NCBI RefSeq assembly: GCF_004210375.1
Contig: NC_134833.1
Span: 140,546,127-140,610,126, forward strand
From: Tachypleus tridentatus
Lineage: Eukaryota; Arthropoda; Merostomata; Xiphosura; Limulidae
Direction: 5' to 3'
Length of the DNA: 64,000 nt
Of this stretch, positions 11,370 to 23,860 are shown piece after piece. The position numbers and the translations under genes were made by a program. How positions within the stretch are numbered: position 1 is the stretch's first letter; every line of letters starts with the position of its first letter. Below the pieces are notes generated by a model. That model was not told the DNA's origin. It did not search any database and was given only the letters and a program-made list of their open reading frames with translations.

Positions 11370-12870
11370 AGATGTACGTTAGTATCCTCTTCGTTACAAG
11401 GAGATCACTGAGACCCAAGACAGAAGAGTTCTCTAAAGAAGTCGAGCGATGAGGTCATTTTTTCTTAACGTTTGTCTGAAAAGTCACTTATTTACTTGAA
11501 TGAAAATTCACTGAAATAGTAAATTTTTGATTCACTCCATAAACATGTATATAGCGATTTAGGCAGCTTTATAAGTACAATGAGCTATAGTTTTGCTCAA
11601 CAAATACTGTGAAATAATTATTGTTAACATTCAGACAATTTAAAGGTGGTTTTAAACGGACGATTTTTATAGCCGCCGCAGTACTTCAAAACAATTTCTG
11701 TTAAGTATTACCGTAATTAATAACATTAAGCCAAAAAAGTAACTTTTGTAATTCCTATAAAAAAGTAAAATTATACACTATCAGTTTTTTCTTTTTTATT
11801 CTTTGTGGCAGTCTGAAGTTCATGTATAAATTTATATTCAAAATAATCACAGTACTTTCCAATAAATCCGAGAAACAGAACTGAATTTGTCACTAAAGGG
11901 TTGACTGTTGCAGATGGATACCTTGAAAGTTAGTTTCAAGAATCTTTTCGCACACGTAATGAAGATGAACTTTTTAATTTCAAATCGAAAGGTTTTATCT
12001 CAGTATGATAACAGGTAGAGAGTAAGCGCTTTAATTCTACAGGGTAAGTATAAACACATCAGGAACCACGACAGGGATTGCAAGGAGTTGCACAAAACCC
12101 TAATAGAACGTTCAGGCAAAAACACCTTAAACAGTAAAGATTCAGTTCAAATAACACGCTAAAATCATTGTTACTGAATGCCAGGTTTGTACACATATAA
12201 AAATTCACAAAATAACATTCATGTCAGACTAACAAGGAAAAGAAAATCAACTCAAAACGACGAGTTTTGCCATCTAGCCAGCCTACAACAGAAACGACTT
12301 GGTATATTGTACCCAAACCTTTCGTACACCACTAAATAAGGTGCTGCGAAGGTCGTAGGGATATTAAAAAGTTATTTGTTTCCTCTAAATTTTACATATG
12401 TTAAAAACACCATAATTCTACTGTGAACGATGTTATCATTACCCTTAGAATATTCTTTCTTGCAGATATCCGATGTACTTTGAAAAAACTCACACACATG
12501 GTGAAACAGGAATTACCAGTCAATAATAGGTGATTATTAAATGAAGGTAACGTGTAGACACTCGATGCTTTGTACACCACACAATCGCTGTCTTTATGGA
12601 ACTAACCATTATATCGTGTACAAAGTAAAGGAGTAAAATAAATCGATACACATGATATTCGATCTTATTACACATATTCATGGATTAAGTACTTTAAAAG
12701 ACATGAAGATTTATTACGGCTATGTTTTAGCTTAACATTTTACAACTGGAACTAATACGATCAAATAGTCAATAGCTGCAGTAAATCATCATGAGCAGGA
12801 TCAGCTAACTAGTTGCCATACTTAATAATATTTTGCTTACAGTTGAGCATGAAACAGCCACCAAACAAGA
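11370..12870. other. AT-rich stretch, no gene seen
   Basis: I found no protein-like ORF and no repeat-family block. This is the single-copy-looking spacer between two Tc1-type elements. Confidence 0.4.
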
Positions 12871-12872
12871 TA

Positions 12873-14435
12873 TACTGCTGGCCAAAATATTAAGGCTAAT
12901 GAACATAAAGAAAAAATATGCATTTTGAGTTGTAAGACTCAACCACTTATTTGAGTAGAGCTTCGAAAGATGAAAATAAAGAAAGGACATTTTTAGCATT
13001 CAATAGGGAAAATGTGAACACTATGAAATTAGTCTAAATGCTAGCTGGTCAAATGTTCAAGGCCACACCAAAAAGAAGTCCTAAACAGGGTAGGAAATGC
13101 CCAACAAGAGGTCTCAGTAGTGAGTAGCACAGCCGTCATTGCAAATAACTTCAAACATTCGCTTTGACATGGTCCATATAAGAGTTTGCAGAAGGCTAGC
13201 TGGAATGTTATTCCAAGTGGTGAAGATGGCTTCACAAAGATCATGCACCGTTTGGAACAGACATCCATTTCTATAGACTTCCCTTGCCATCCACTCCCAA
13301 ACATTTTCAATGGGGTTAGGTTTGGGCGAATACACTGGATGGTCCAAAAGAATCACGTTATTCGCCATGAAAAAGTCCTTTGTCCTGCGGGCATTGTGGA
13401 TTGCAGCATTGTCCTGCTGAAAGATCCAGTCATTTCCACACAAGCGAGGGCCTTCAGTCAATAAGGATGCTCTCTCCAACATGCCAATGAAGCCAGCTGC
13501 TGTTTGACACCCCCTGTGTAACCTGAAACTCCATTGTACCATGGAAGGAGAAAGAACCCCAGATCATGATGGAACCTTCTCCACTGTGTCGTGTAGAAAA
13601 TGTCTCCGGTGAGATATTCTTATCGTGCCAGTAATGCTGGAAGCCATCTGGACCATCCAGATTAAATTCTTTCTCATCAGAGAACAAAACCTTCTTCCAC
13701 TTTTCTACGTTCCATGTTTAGTGCTTCTCAGCAAAGTTTAACCGAGCTGTTTCGTGGTGTAGAAGGAAGCGTGGCCTTTAAAGACGTTTACGGTTTGTAA
13801 ACCCTTTCTCTCGTAGATGCCGTCTTATTGTTCTTGAGCTGCATTCTGCGTCCGTAAGGACCTTAATCTGGTTCGACGAACGGATGGTGTCTTGCCGGAC
13901 AACCCATCGAATCTTCCTGCTCAACGCTGGCGAAATTTTCTTGGGCCGACCACTTGAAATTCTCGTTCCGTATCCATTAGGGTCTTTCAAGAAATTTGCA
14001 ACATCAGTTTTACTACACCCAATCTCACCAGCGATGGCACGTTGAGAGAGACCTTGCTTTTGCAGCTCGACAATTCTTCCACGTTCAAACTCTGTCAACT
14101 TTTTAGCCTTTGCCATGTTTTTACCCAATGTAACACAGAAGATGTCAGTGAGAGATGTTGACAACGCTAATGCTTGAACACAAATGACTAAATTTCGTTA
14201 CGTGTTTACCGATTAACGCTTCGTTTCAGTATGGTCTTAAACTTTTGGCCAGCTGGTATTTAGGCTAATTTCATAGTGTTCACATTTTACATATTAAATG
14301 CTAAAAAGGTTTTTTTTTTTTCCTTTTCTTATTTTCATCTGTCGAAGCTCTACTCAAATAAGTGGTTGAGTCTAACAATACAAAATGCATATTTTTTCTT
14401 TATGTTCATTGGCCTTAAGATTTTGGCCAGCAGTG
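12873..14435 (-). mobile_element. Tc1-like transposon with about 200-bp inverted repeats
   Basis: The left end begins TACTGCTGGCCAAAATATTA (12873) and the complement of the right end begins CACTGCTGGCCAAAATCTTA (14435), flanked by TA on both sides (12871-12872, 14436-14437). The similarity runs inward for about 200 bases (roughly 12873-13065 against 14232-14435), and the motif CAGCTGGCCAAAAG recurs near the inner edge, as in IR/DR-type Tc1 elements with two transposase sites per end. Length is 1563 bp. The transposase lies on the minus strand. Confidence 0.9.
13114..14116 (-). pseudogene. Tc1-family DD34E transposase, frameshifted
   Basis: The start is taken at the ATG at 14116 (MAKAKKLTEFERGRIVEL), because the next residues match the usual N-terminus. 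In order: helix-turn-helix (QGLSQRAIAGEIGCSKTDV), the GRPKK AT-hook-like linker, and a second HTH ending at a frame break near 13780. Then come [15 protein letters not shown] with the first Asp, a second break near 13500, IFQQDNAAIHNARRTKDFF with the second Asp, and NPIENVWEW with the Glu. Thirty-four residues separate the second Asp from the Glu, so the triad is DD34E and all three acids are present. It ends GCATHY at 13114. The breaks make it inactive as it stands, though it is fairly young for a dead copy. Confidence 0.9.
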
Positions 14436-14437
14436 TA

Positions 14438-16470
14438 TATAAAATATAAGAATTTAATAACCTGCAGATGGAAATCGTAAAAATTAATGGAACATTATGT
14501 CCAACCTTGTTTCTATCCCTTTTACGGTCACTATCTGCCAGTTTTAAATTCCCAATTTTTTATTCATCTTGTAAATATATTTAAAATACTTATGTTTTGA
14601 AAATTCTTGTTCTAAGGTGCAAAATTCATGAGATGTACATTGAAAATCGTACATTTTGTTCAGAAAAGTCTGTACATTGCAGAGGGCGTTTGAAAACCAT
14701 ATTTATACACTATATCTAAGTCGCTTTTAACCTAAAGTAGTACTGCTTTTATTCTTTTAATACGAGATTAGTAATCTGCATAAGATGAGTATCAGTGGGC
14801 AGGATATTTCAAAGATCCATGAACACTGTCCAGAACAGGTTTTCCTTTCAGTAGCTAAATTTATGGTTAGTGCCGACATGTTGGTTAAGAATGAAGGAAA
14901 GCACATTAATCCCCTTATCGACAAGTTTGGAAAACACTCTTTGCAAAATTCAATCTTCCCTGAATAAAATTAGATATTCTCAGTAGGCCTCAGGTGAAAA
15001 TTTGTGTCCTCAGGACAAGTATTTCTGAGAGAGAATCATTTTTAAATAGGGTTCATCTTTGTCCTAATTCTACTATATTCAGTAGCAGGGTGATACTCCC
15101 TTTCTGGTATATTTACCTCATTGAAAGATTTATCAGATTTCTTCTGTCCTTGGACAAACCATGTCGAAAACATGTCAAGCTCTTTCTCACCATTTTGACT
15201 GTTGCTTAGCAATATGTTTGACGACGAAATACCACAAATTTTACTGAGACTGATTCAAGAGGCTAATAACTTTAACATGGAACAATGATAAAGCCTTAAT
15301 TACCTAGCTGGGTTCGAGTGCAAGTTATACAAGACTTAACACTTATGACACCGCAACGTCCGTTATGTGCTACATACAAAATAATCGGTGGGGAATTCGG
15401 TCCTGAAAGTAGACTTCAGAGCTGTCCAAGTAACGAAGCCCTCACTCACTCTTTATTAAGCAATTTCAATTTAGGTGCTAGGTGATATCACACACTCAAA
15501 CGCTTATACTTGATGGTTAACTTCAATGCATTTGTCAAGTGACGTAATTTGTTAGTCTTACGTCTTCCCTGATTTACTTGAATGCAGTTTTCCAAGTAAC
15601 ACTTCTCGTGCAGCACCATGTTTTATTCGTGTGCTTTAATTTCGTTTCTGGGCGGCGTTATATGTCGAAACCTTCACACTTGAGCTCTTGATTGGTTTGC
15701 TAGTTTCCAGATTATTCGTTCAAATATTCGCTCTTAATTGGCTTTGCTCATTTTAAGTAATGTTATTCGTTCATATCGTTCTATTGATCAGTCATTCTAC
15801 GATGACTGAACGGCCTGTTCTTCTCAATATTCAACAAGTAAAAAGACGTAATAAATAAAACATATAAAATACAGAATGTCTTATTGTAGAATTATTCAAC
15901 TGCGTAAAAGATATGGAAAAAAAATATCTCGTAAACATTCAGATCGCCTATATACAAGCCGCAGACGCAAATAAACTCGGATATGCGACACAAATGCATG
16001 TAGTGTTACTTATATTGGATAACAATTCATTTTCGGAAACTCAAAACAAAATCCTTTTTAGATCCAAAATGATCAACAATGCAGACAATTTTTTTGTAGA
16101 GTGATGAAAAGTCTCAACCTTAACACCTTAATGTGCCCATGAGATCTGAATCATACTTTAGTTATTAACCGAATACAGAGAAAACGTCCCACCTTCTCAT
16201 TATTATTTAAAAAAAAAAAAAGGATTCAGAGTAATGAATAATCCGGATTTATATTCTGACCAACTTTGGGGAAGATTGTAACATACTAACTATCAATCTT
16301 GGGTAAAATTTCAGTGCATATCATTCTATTATTTTTCGAGATGAGCGCGCGGAATAACACAGACATGCACACATGCGCACCAAATTGCAATACCCTCACC
16401 CCCAATTCGGTGGCAAAAGTAAATAATAATATAGGTAAATTTAAGTTGCTGAGTCACGTATGTTCATCTT
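14438..16470. other. AT-rich stretch, no secure gene
   Basis: The ORF at 14785-14967 (60 codons, starting MSISGQDISKIHEH) has balanced protein-like composition, but I see no motif, splice sites or family resemblance. The rest is AT-rich, with a poly(A) run near 16209. Confidence 0.4.
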
Positions 16471-16480
16471 CCTGTTACTT

Positions 16481-16590
16481 GGTTTGTTTCAAATTAAGCA
16501 CAATGGGCTATCTGTGCTCTGCTCACCAGTATCGAAACTCGGTTTCTAGCGGTGCAAGTCCGCAGACATGCCGCTGTGCCACTAGGGGGC
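16481..16590 (-). mobile_element. SINE-B with TSD
   Basis: Minus-strand SINE-B, with the tail complement AAATTAAGCACAATGGGCTA and head complement GCAGACATGCCGCTGTGCCA. The direct repeats CCTGTTACTT (16471-16480) and CCTGTTACAT (16591-16600) differ by one base. Confidence 0.85.
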
Positions 16591-16636
16591 CCTGTTACAT
16601 GAAGTGTTACCGAAAAACACGTACACTCTCTCTCTT

Positions 16637-16913
16637 GGGCCCGGTACGGCCAGGTGGGTTAAAGCGTTCGACTCGTAAACCGAGGGTCGCGGGTTCGAAT
16701 ACCTGTAGCACCAAACATGTTCAGCCGTGGGGGCGTTATATTGTACGGTCAATCCCACTATTCGTCAGTAAAAGAATAGTCCAATAGTTGGTGGTGAGTG
16801 GTGATGACTAGCTGCCTTCCCTCTAGTCTTACTCTGCTAAATTAGGGACGGCTAGCGCAGATAGCCCTTGAGTAGCTTTGCGCGAAATTCAAAACAAACA
16901 AACACTCTCTTTG
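16637..16913 (+). mobile_element. SINE-A, full length
   Basis: It has an intact A box (CAGGTGGGTTAAAGCG) and B box (GGGTTCGAATACC), the full body, and the GCGCGAAATTCAAAACAAAC tail. ACACTCTCT occurs on both flanks, a probable TSD. Confidence 0.9.
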
Positions 16914-17159
16914 AACAAAGATAAGTGTGTGTGGGTATTACATAAGTATATCAGTTACACCTCAAGATGTTAAAACTGTTCTACTTCTTTTTTCGCATAG
17001 CTCTAAATACGCTCGTATTTATTAAGTAGAACATAATCCTGTTGATTAGCTCGGTCAACTTTTGGTCGATCTTATGCAACGTTTATGTATCGTCCATTGT
17101 CTCTCTTGTATGTTCAGAAAAATCCAACAATTCATTTTATCGCTAACTTTCACGAGTTG

Positions 17160-17355
17160 ACAGTGAGACAGACATGCAATCAGGCAACTACGGAAAATTG
17201 GACAGGAGGATACAGAAATAAACAGGTCGACAAACAAGCAGGCAGATAAATAGATAGATACAGACAGAAAGGCACATGAAGACAGATATACGAGCAGATA
17301 GCCTAGCAAGCAGGAAGATACAGAGATAGAAAGATATAGAAAAACAGAGACAGAC
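17160..17355. repeat. Degenerate CAGA/GATA simple-repeat tract
   Basis: Purine-biased units such as CAGACAGA, AGATAGATA and AGACAGATA recur irregularly for about 200 bases. Its minus strand gives a low-complexity Ser/Leu/Val/Tyr ORF that should not be read as a gene. Confidence 0.8.
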
Positions 17356-17357
17356 AT

Positions 17358-18015
17358 AAAAGCTTTTTCAATTATGACAATAACACTAATTCTGAATAAC
17401 TAAAATAGGAATAAGGAAACCAATAAAACAAGCCCTTTACTACCTGACTTAACTAAAAAAATAAGCAAAAACCTAAGGACCTGATTATATGAAAGTCGTG
17501 TATGACCTACTGGCGTATTTCATAACAAAAATCATTAACACAACGACAGAAACTTCTATATTTTAAACTTTTCGAACTACTCAAATTTAATAGCACACCC
17601 ATGTTTCTTCGCTCAACAGAACTTAAAAAAGGGTGAACGAAAACGGCAAACAGCGAATTTTCATCAATACATAAATATACTTGTCATGTTTACAAGTTCT
17701 ACATCACTAACAACGGAAGCATTAACAAACTGGTTTACTTGCACGTACATTCAGGTTATGATGACATGGTAGATGAGTCTAGTTTTGTTTTCAGTATTCC
17801 ATTACGATAAATAAAAGAATAACCGGTTTCTTTAATAAAAAAAATCGTTTTCTTGCAGTCTAAGAATACATATTACGCCATATAATAAAAATACAGATTT
17901 GGTTGTAGTCTAACAATATTATAATCCGCAAGATTAAAAGATAAACAGTTTCTTACAGTTTAAAAGCACATTTTACGCTAAATCAAAAACCAGTTTACTA
18001 CAGCTTAAGAATATG
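17358..18015. other. AT-rich spacer, no gene seen
   Basis: No motif, inverted repeat or SINE block was found up to the SINE tail at 18016. Confidence 0.4.
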
Positions 18016-18288
18016 GTTTGTTTGTTTGTTTCTTTGTTTTTGAATTTCGCGCAAGGCAATATAAAGGCTATCTGCGTTAGCCGTTCTTAAGTTAGCAATG
18101 TAGGACTAGAGGGAAGGCACCCACCGCCAACTCTTGGGCTACTCTTTTACCAACGAATAGTGGGATTGAGCGTGACATTATAACCCCCCCGGGTGAAATG
18201 GCGAGCATGTTTGGTGCGACGGGGATTTGAACCCGCGATCATGAGATTATGAGTCGAGCGCTCAAACCATATGGCCATGCCGGCCCTC
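18016..18288 (-). mobile_element. SINE-A, full length, small internal deletion
   Basis: It runs from a GTTTGTTTG tail complement through GAATTTCGCGC to GGCCATGCCGGCCC. The body lacks the AGCTAGTCATCACC block between GAAGGCA and CCCACCGCC. Confidence 0.88.
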
Positions 18289-18446
18289 AGAATACAGAAA
18301 TATCCAGTTTCTAATCGTCGCCTGGATCTTGGTCGATTTCTGGATTATTTTCGGGATCGTGGAAGGGTCAGGATCTAGACATTCTGTATTTTCAAATTTC
18401 GAAATTGCCGCAACTATTTACAAATGTTATACTGAAGAGCAAACTA

Positions 18447-19592
18447 TACTCTTCAAACAAAGAAACGCAAAAGGCAAAATTTGAGACATATTGTTAACAA
18501 GTTTATTCCGGGTAGTTCTGTATGACAAGTGTGAAACTTTGCACATTCACTGCTGAACATCCAAAGTCTACACAGGCGAAGTCCACGCTCACAAGTTGAA
18601 GTTTAACGTCACTCAACGTCAATAACGAGTATGCCCCCCGTGAGCATAAATAACTGCTTGACATCTCCTGCTCATTGAAGCGATGAGATGACGAATCACA
18701 TCCTGTGGAATGGCTGTCCACTCAGCCTGCAAAGCTGCTGCAAGCTGAGGTGGAGTCTGCGGTTGAGGTTGTCGCCGTCACAGACGTAGGTTCAACTCGT
18801 CCCAAAGATGTTCGATGGGGTTTAAATCTGGTGATCTGGAGGGCCAGGGAAAAACGTTGATGTTGTGGTGTCTCAAGAAGACAGTGGTTAGTCGGGCTGT
18901 GTGAGGACGGGCGTTGTCATGTTGAAAAACGTCGTTGACGTTCACCATGATGGGTTGCACATGGGGCCTAAGAATCTCGTCGACGGTTGCGTACGGTCTG
19001 ATCGGAAATCCTATGCAGCCCTGATATGGTTGAGGCAGCAGACGTCGCAGTGGTGGTCCTATCCCGAAGGTGACGTAACCTGATGTAGCGATCTTGTGCT
19101 GGCGTGGTCACACGAGGTCTGCCAGATCGTAGACGGCCACGAGTTTGTGACGATTCCATTGCCTTGTGATGGTGCTTGGGTGGACATTCACAGCTCTGGC
19201 AACATCTGATCGAGATTCGCCTGCTTCCAAGCGACCAATGGCGTTGTTGCGTTGTGCTTCAGTCAGTCTTGGCGTAACTGTATTGCGTGTCGGTGGCTTA
19301 ACACTGAGCTATGGAAACCGAGAACCCGTCACTTTTATAGGGATTTTGCACATGTTGCACTTGCAGAACATGCAGATCTCTCAAACAAATTTATTGGACA
19401 CGCATGCGTTTTGGCGGAAAATCCGATGTTTTCCTCCATTTTCAAAGTGCACAACTTTCATTGTCATTTTGGTCTGACAATCAGTGCCTTGACACGTGTA
19501 ACATCACATACTCTGAGTTTGTAACGTTATTACATATATTTCTCTTTAAAATAACAAAAATATCCCTTTTGCGTTTCTTTTTTTGAAGAGTA
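18447..19592 (-). mobile_element. Internally deleted Tc1-like element, copy 1
   Basis: The ends read TACTCTTCAAACAAAGAAAC (left) and, as the complement of the right, TACTCTTCAAAAAAAGAAAC, with TA at 18445-18446 and 19593-19594. At 1146 bp it is several hundred bp short of an autonomous Tc1. It is closely similar to the element at 46162-47315 in opposite orientation, and both carry the same internal deletion. Confidence 0.9.
18619..19270 (-). pseudogene. Deleted Tc1 transposase, copy 1
   Basis: The N-terminal part (19159 downward) includes ARPRVTTPAQDRYIRLRHL-type sequence and ISDQTVRNRRRDS, then jumps straight to the DEILRPHVQPIM region. About 130 residues, including the first catalytic Asp motif, are missing. 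The second Asp (VFQHDNARPHTARL) and the Glu (LNPIEHLWDEL) remain with DD34E spacing. The C-terminal part ends at a stop at 18619-18621. It cannot catalyse transposition. Confidence 0.85.
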
Positions 19593-19594
19593 TA

Positions 19595-21061
19595 TATAAA
19601 CTTGACTGGCAATAATTTTCTATATAAATGGATAAACACATACGTTTAAGACATGTAAGCTATGGCATTTTATGAAATTGTCAAAACGTTTGCAAATGTT
19701 ATAATGGGTCAGTTATAAAACAAATATGCAGAGCGATCAGATTTAACGTTACGGCCAAATCTGATAGAGTCAGTAAATATTTGAGAAACTGTTGAAAATA
19801 CTCGATATGTGTATGTATTATTCTTGGTATTTTAAGTAACGTGTAAGTCAGTTTCTTTTAGGCTTTCTTTTATTAGGCCTCTCAATACATCGGATGAGAA
19901 ACGGGTGTTTTTTGTTGTTTTTTTATCGAACGTTAAGAACACGTTTTTAAATTACTTAACAACTGACGTGTACATTTTATATGTACAAGTGCGAAAGTCA
20001 TTTAACACAGAGCATGTAATGACTGCATCTAGTCATTACAACGTCCGTTCTAGATTTTGAACAATCTTCAGTTTGAATGTCCGAAGGTTGTGCACACATA
20101 CACATACATGCTACTCCAGTAGATCAGCGATAAGTCAGGGTTTATTACCTTAAAAATTGGCTTTTGATACCCACGGTGCGCAGAGCTCAGATAACTCATT
20201 GTGTAACCACACAAAAACATCACGTATTATCTTATCGTATCTGGCCTTCACGTTTTTATCGGTCGCTTCGAGTAACATTTAATTTCTTTCATAACTGGTC
20301 GATTATAACTTTCGAAAACATTCTGACGATTTCTTAAAATTCTAGCGCTTACATACATTAAAGACGTACTGTTTATATTCCCATTAAGAATCTCTAAAAG
20401 GGCCAGAATACACTCTAGGAGGAGAATATATATCGTTATCTATATAATAATGTCAGTAATTTAAAATATTAAAAGTTTTGGGACAATGGCAATCTCCAAC
20501 AAGGTAATGTAGACCTCGCACGTCGATCAAGTTAATCCAAGGTCGGTGTGGTTCAGTCGGCGCATTTGTAGCTCGAGTTTTTATTCAAGGTTCTCCTCTC
20601 TACGTTATACACAGGAAGACTTTTTTTCTTCTGATTCATGACTGGAACTCAATGTACTTCTGTATTTCCTGCTACGTAATAGAGAGTCAACTTCGTCACA
20701 TCACTAAAATGTGCCGAACATCTACTCAGATGGAATCGTCGAAACCCCACCTATTTAAACGGGTTGCTCTTATGAACTACTAACCGCTCCAGGGTTTGTG
20801 AAAAGAAAGAAAAAAAATACTTTAGCAGTTTAAACTCTTTGTTATTGTTATTGCTTTTATAAATTCATTTTAACGAAGCTCTGCGAGTGTGTGTGAGAGG
20901 AAAAACAAGATATTACCAGCTGAAGTGCACTATTTCTATTTTCAAACAATTTTTATGTCTTTACAAAACCAATAAATGAACCATACCACAAGCTTAAGTT
21001 GTGCACATGTGGCCTTATAAAACAAATAATACCGTTAAGTTAAAAATCATCGATATTCACA
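19595..21061. other. AT-rich spacer, no secure gene
   Basis: At 20549-20560, TGGTTCAGTCGG matches a pol III A box, but the B box expected about 44 bases downstream is poor. Nothing else is recognisable. Confidence 0.4.
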
Positions 21062-21071
21062 GCCTCAAATC

Positions 21072-21346
21072 ATTGGTTTGGTTTGAATTTCGCGCAAAGC
21101 TACACGAGGGCTATCTGCGCTAGCCGTCCCTAATTTAGCAGTGTAGAACTAGAGGGAAGGCAGCTAGTCATTACCACCCATCGCTAACTCTTGGACTACT
21201 CTTTTACCAACAAATAGTGGGATAAACTGTAACATTATAATGCCTCCACAGCTGAAAAGGCGAGCATGTGTGGTGCGACGAGGATTCAAACCCGCGACCC
21301 TCATATTACGAGTCGAACGCCTTAACCCACCTGGCCATGCTGGGCC
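21072..21346 (-). mobile_element. SINE-A, full length
   Basis: A TTTGGTTTGAATTTCGCGCA start and a complete body end in CTGGCCATGCTGGGCC. GCCTCAAA occurs on both flanks (21062 and 21347), a probable TSD. Confidence 0.9.
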
Positions 21347-21354
21347 GCCTCAAA

Positions 21355-23860
21355 CCTAGTAAAGTTATATGTATATTATTTTAAATAGCACTAAGAAAAT
21401 TCTTATAATCTTGTATTTCAACAGAGAAGCCGTCCCCAACTCCCAGGGTTAGGGAATCATAACCATAGAAGCGTTCCTCTGTGGAATAATTCGTACCATA
21501 AAATGGCTCAATTGCTCGTGTATGGGGTAGAGAAATAAAACACAGCATCCAATCAAACTAATGTTATTTGGAACAGAATAGTTTTGTAAATGTGTGGCTC
21601 ATGAAAGAAGGAAGTATGGGTGAATTAGTTAAGTTAGCAATATAACAACAGTTTCGAATCGACCAGAACGTTATCACTGCCAGCACTTACGTAAGTCTCA
21701 AATAACCTAATCCCAACTGCGAACCCCTGATATTAGATACATGATTATTGGTTAAAGTTATCAATTTTAAAATAACAATATAATTATTCAATTAAATTGA
21801 TAAACTAAATTACTTAATTAGGGCTTTTAATGAAGGATCAGGAACATCTTATCTTCCTGCAATAGACGAAAACAAATGCAACTGTTCGTGATGACGAGGA
21901 AACCACTTCAAGTGAAAACGTATTATCAAGACGGCTGGTGTGGCTTTATTTCAATTAAAGTTTTAATACCAGTCGTCTTTAAAAATACAAATGTGGCTAT
22001 GACTCTAAATTACGATAGATACAACACTAAGCAAAGTATTGTTATAAAAATACAGAACTACATTTTTGGCAGCGAAAATTCAAATTTCCAAAATATTGTC
22101 CGGTTTGGATCAATTGGATCAATCACTTAGTACAATTTCGTGGTGTTACGTAGTACACGACACAAAGGAAACGTGATACTTAGAAATACTGTATTTTGTG
22201 TAAAACATATTTCCTAATGAAACACATAAGCGTAAAAGTGAAGACTCCCCTTTCACAAGCGCGACTGGCATAGTTAGCTATCTTTGCCGGCTAAAAATAT
22301 AATTACGAAACAACAAATCACTGAAACAGTCCAATGTCCTTGTTAGATTAACTAACACTTTACAAGAACGCACAGGTTGTATTGATAAAGCAGGGCAAAC
22401 TTGGTATTTAATGTGACAATATAAATCATAAGTTTAGCAGTGACGGAGAAGTAATAAACTTTGAGGCTTTACTGGTAACGGTTACCCGCCACTAGAGGGT
22501 AAAGTATCAACATTTTGCAATCTATGTAAGCCTCGTTACCAACGTCGTTTTATTTTCAGTGTTACATAAATGTCATAATGCCCTTTTACGAGGATACTAT
22601 TAGAGAACTCGATTATTCTGTTAAAAAGGGCAAAAACACTAATTAAAGATTAATAAAATATATCAAGAAAATGTTTTTATTATATACAATCACACGTCTC
22701 CTCTCTCAGGACTGTAACGCTATTAACATTGTGTTGATTGTTCATGTAAGACTTCACAGTGTGGACCAAGAGGGGTGGGGGTTTTCACTTTTCCGTTTTG
22801 CGATTTTTTATAAGTTTATTTTTTACAATTACATATAAGGGAAGCAATTTTTCATGTCCTAAGATAACATTTCATTAACCATGAATTTATATATCTTCCT
22901 TCTAGGGGATGGTTACTCCCAAAATACATTTTATTATGAACAAGGTTTTTAACAAGTGGGTCAGACAATGATGCTTGTGTAGCGTTGCCTGGCTATATAT
23001 ATATATTGTGTAACGGATTTAATGTAATGTATTTCCTACCTATGTTTGTTTTAGTTCAATATACACTTTGAAATTAATGTGGGTATTGCGTAAGTCCCGC
23101 CAATTCTCTAAATCTGGAGACGATTCTCGAACTTATGAATCAACAATATACGATGTATGTAAAATACTAGTGATTGCCAGTATTGTTGTCAGCTGAATTT
23201 TCGAGAACTTTAGGCGAAGTTTGTAAATCGACGCGCCAAGAGACAGTTTAAAAGAATATTATTGGTCAGCTACAATGTGTATACTATAAACCTCGAAAGC
23301 TATAATTGTGATAAACGCATATTACTCGGAAAACTACAGATATTTGACAAGGAACGTTTAGAGATGTCGAGCATTATAAACCGTTCAACTTCAAAGAATT
23401 AACTTTGGACGTTGGTATTTCTTCGAAGACATTAGGTATCCATCTTCCTCTGTGAACAGTAAGTTTATAAACCGCGTTAGGCCAATCAAGAACAGAGCTA
23501 GCCAGCACTCCTGTCAATAATAAATTAATTCGCTTGTTGTGGACCTGGACCGTCGATAAAATATCCAGATCCAGACCAGTTAGAAGACTTAATATTGTTT
23601 GAGTTTGTAAAAGTTTTGTATGTAAATAATTATTTGTAATAACCATTATTATAAATTGTATTGTTTTTGTATATTAAGATACATCTGTGTTAAGAAATAA
23701 TACTGTATGTATCAATCTTGTTGGCAAATATTATAAATTTCATACCTATTAACATTCAATTAAATTCTATATTTAAAATTTCGGGCAATTTAAAATCTTA
23801 ATACGTAATGTACGTGACATAATAAATCGGAGGTCGTCCGAGATAAATTATAATACGCAA
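21355..23860. other. AT-rich spacer, no gene seen
   Basis: ORFs at 21876-22130 and 23374-23646 have no recognisable motif. A short TA run lies at about 22997-23008. Confidence 0.4.

Noticed and set aside
14785..14967. 60-codon ORF with protein-like composition
   Set aside because: No splice signals, motif or repeat match. The length is within chance expectation.
17055..17357. 100-codon ORF rich in Ser, Leu, Val and Tyr
   Set aside because: It is the translation of a degenerate CAGA/GATA simple repeat.
20549..20600. A-box match that might mark a tRNA gene
   Set aside because: TGGTTCAGTCGG is a good A box, but the expected B-box position reads GGTTCTCCTC and no cloverleaf can be drawn.
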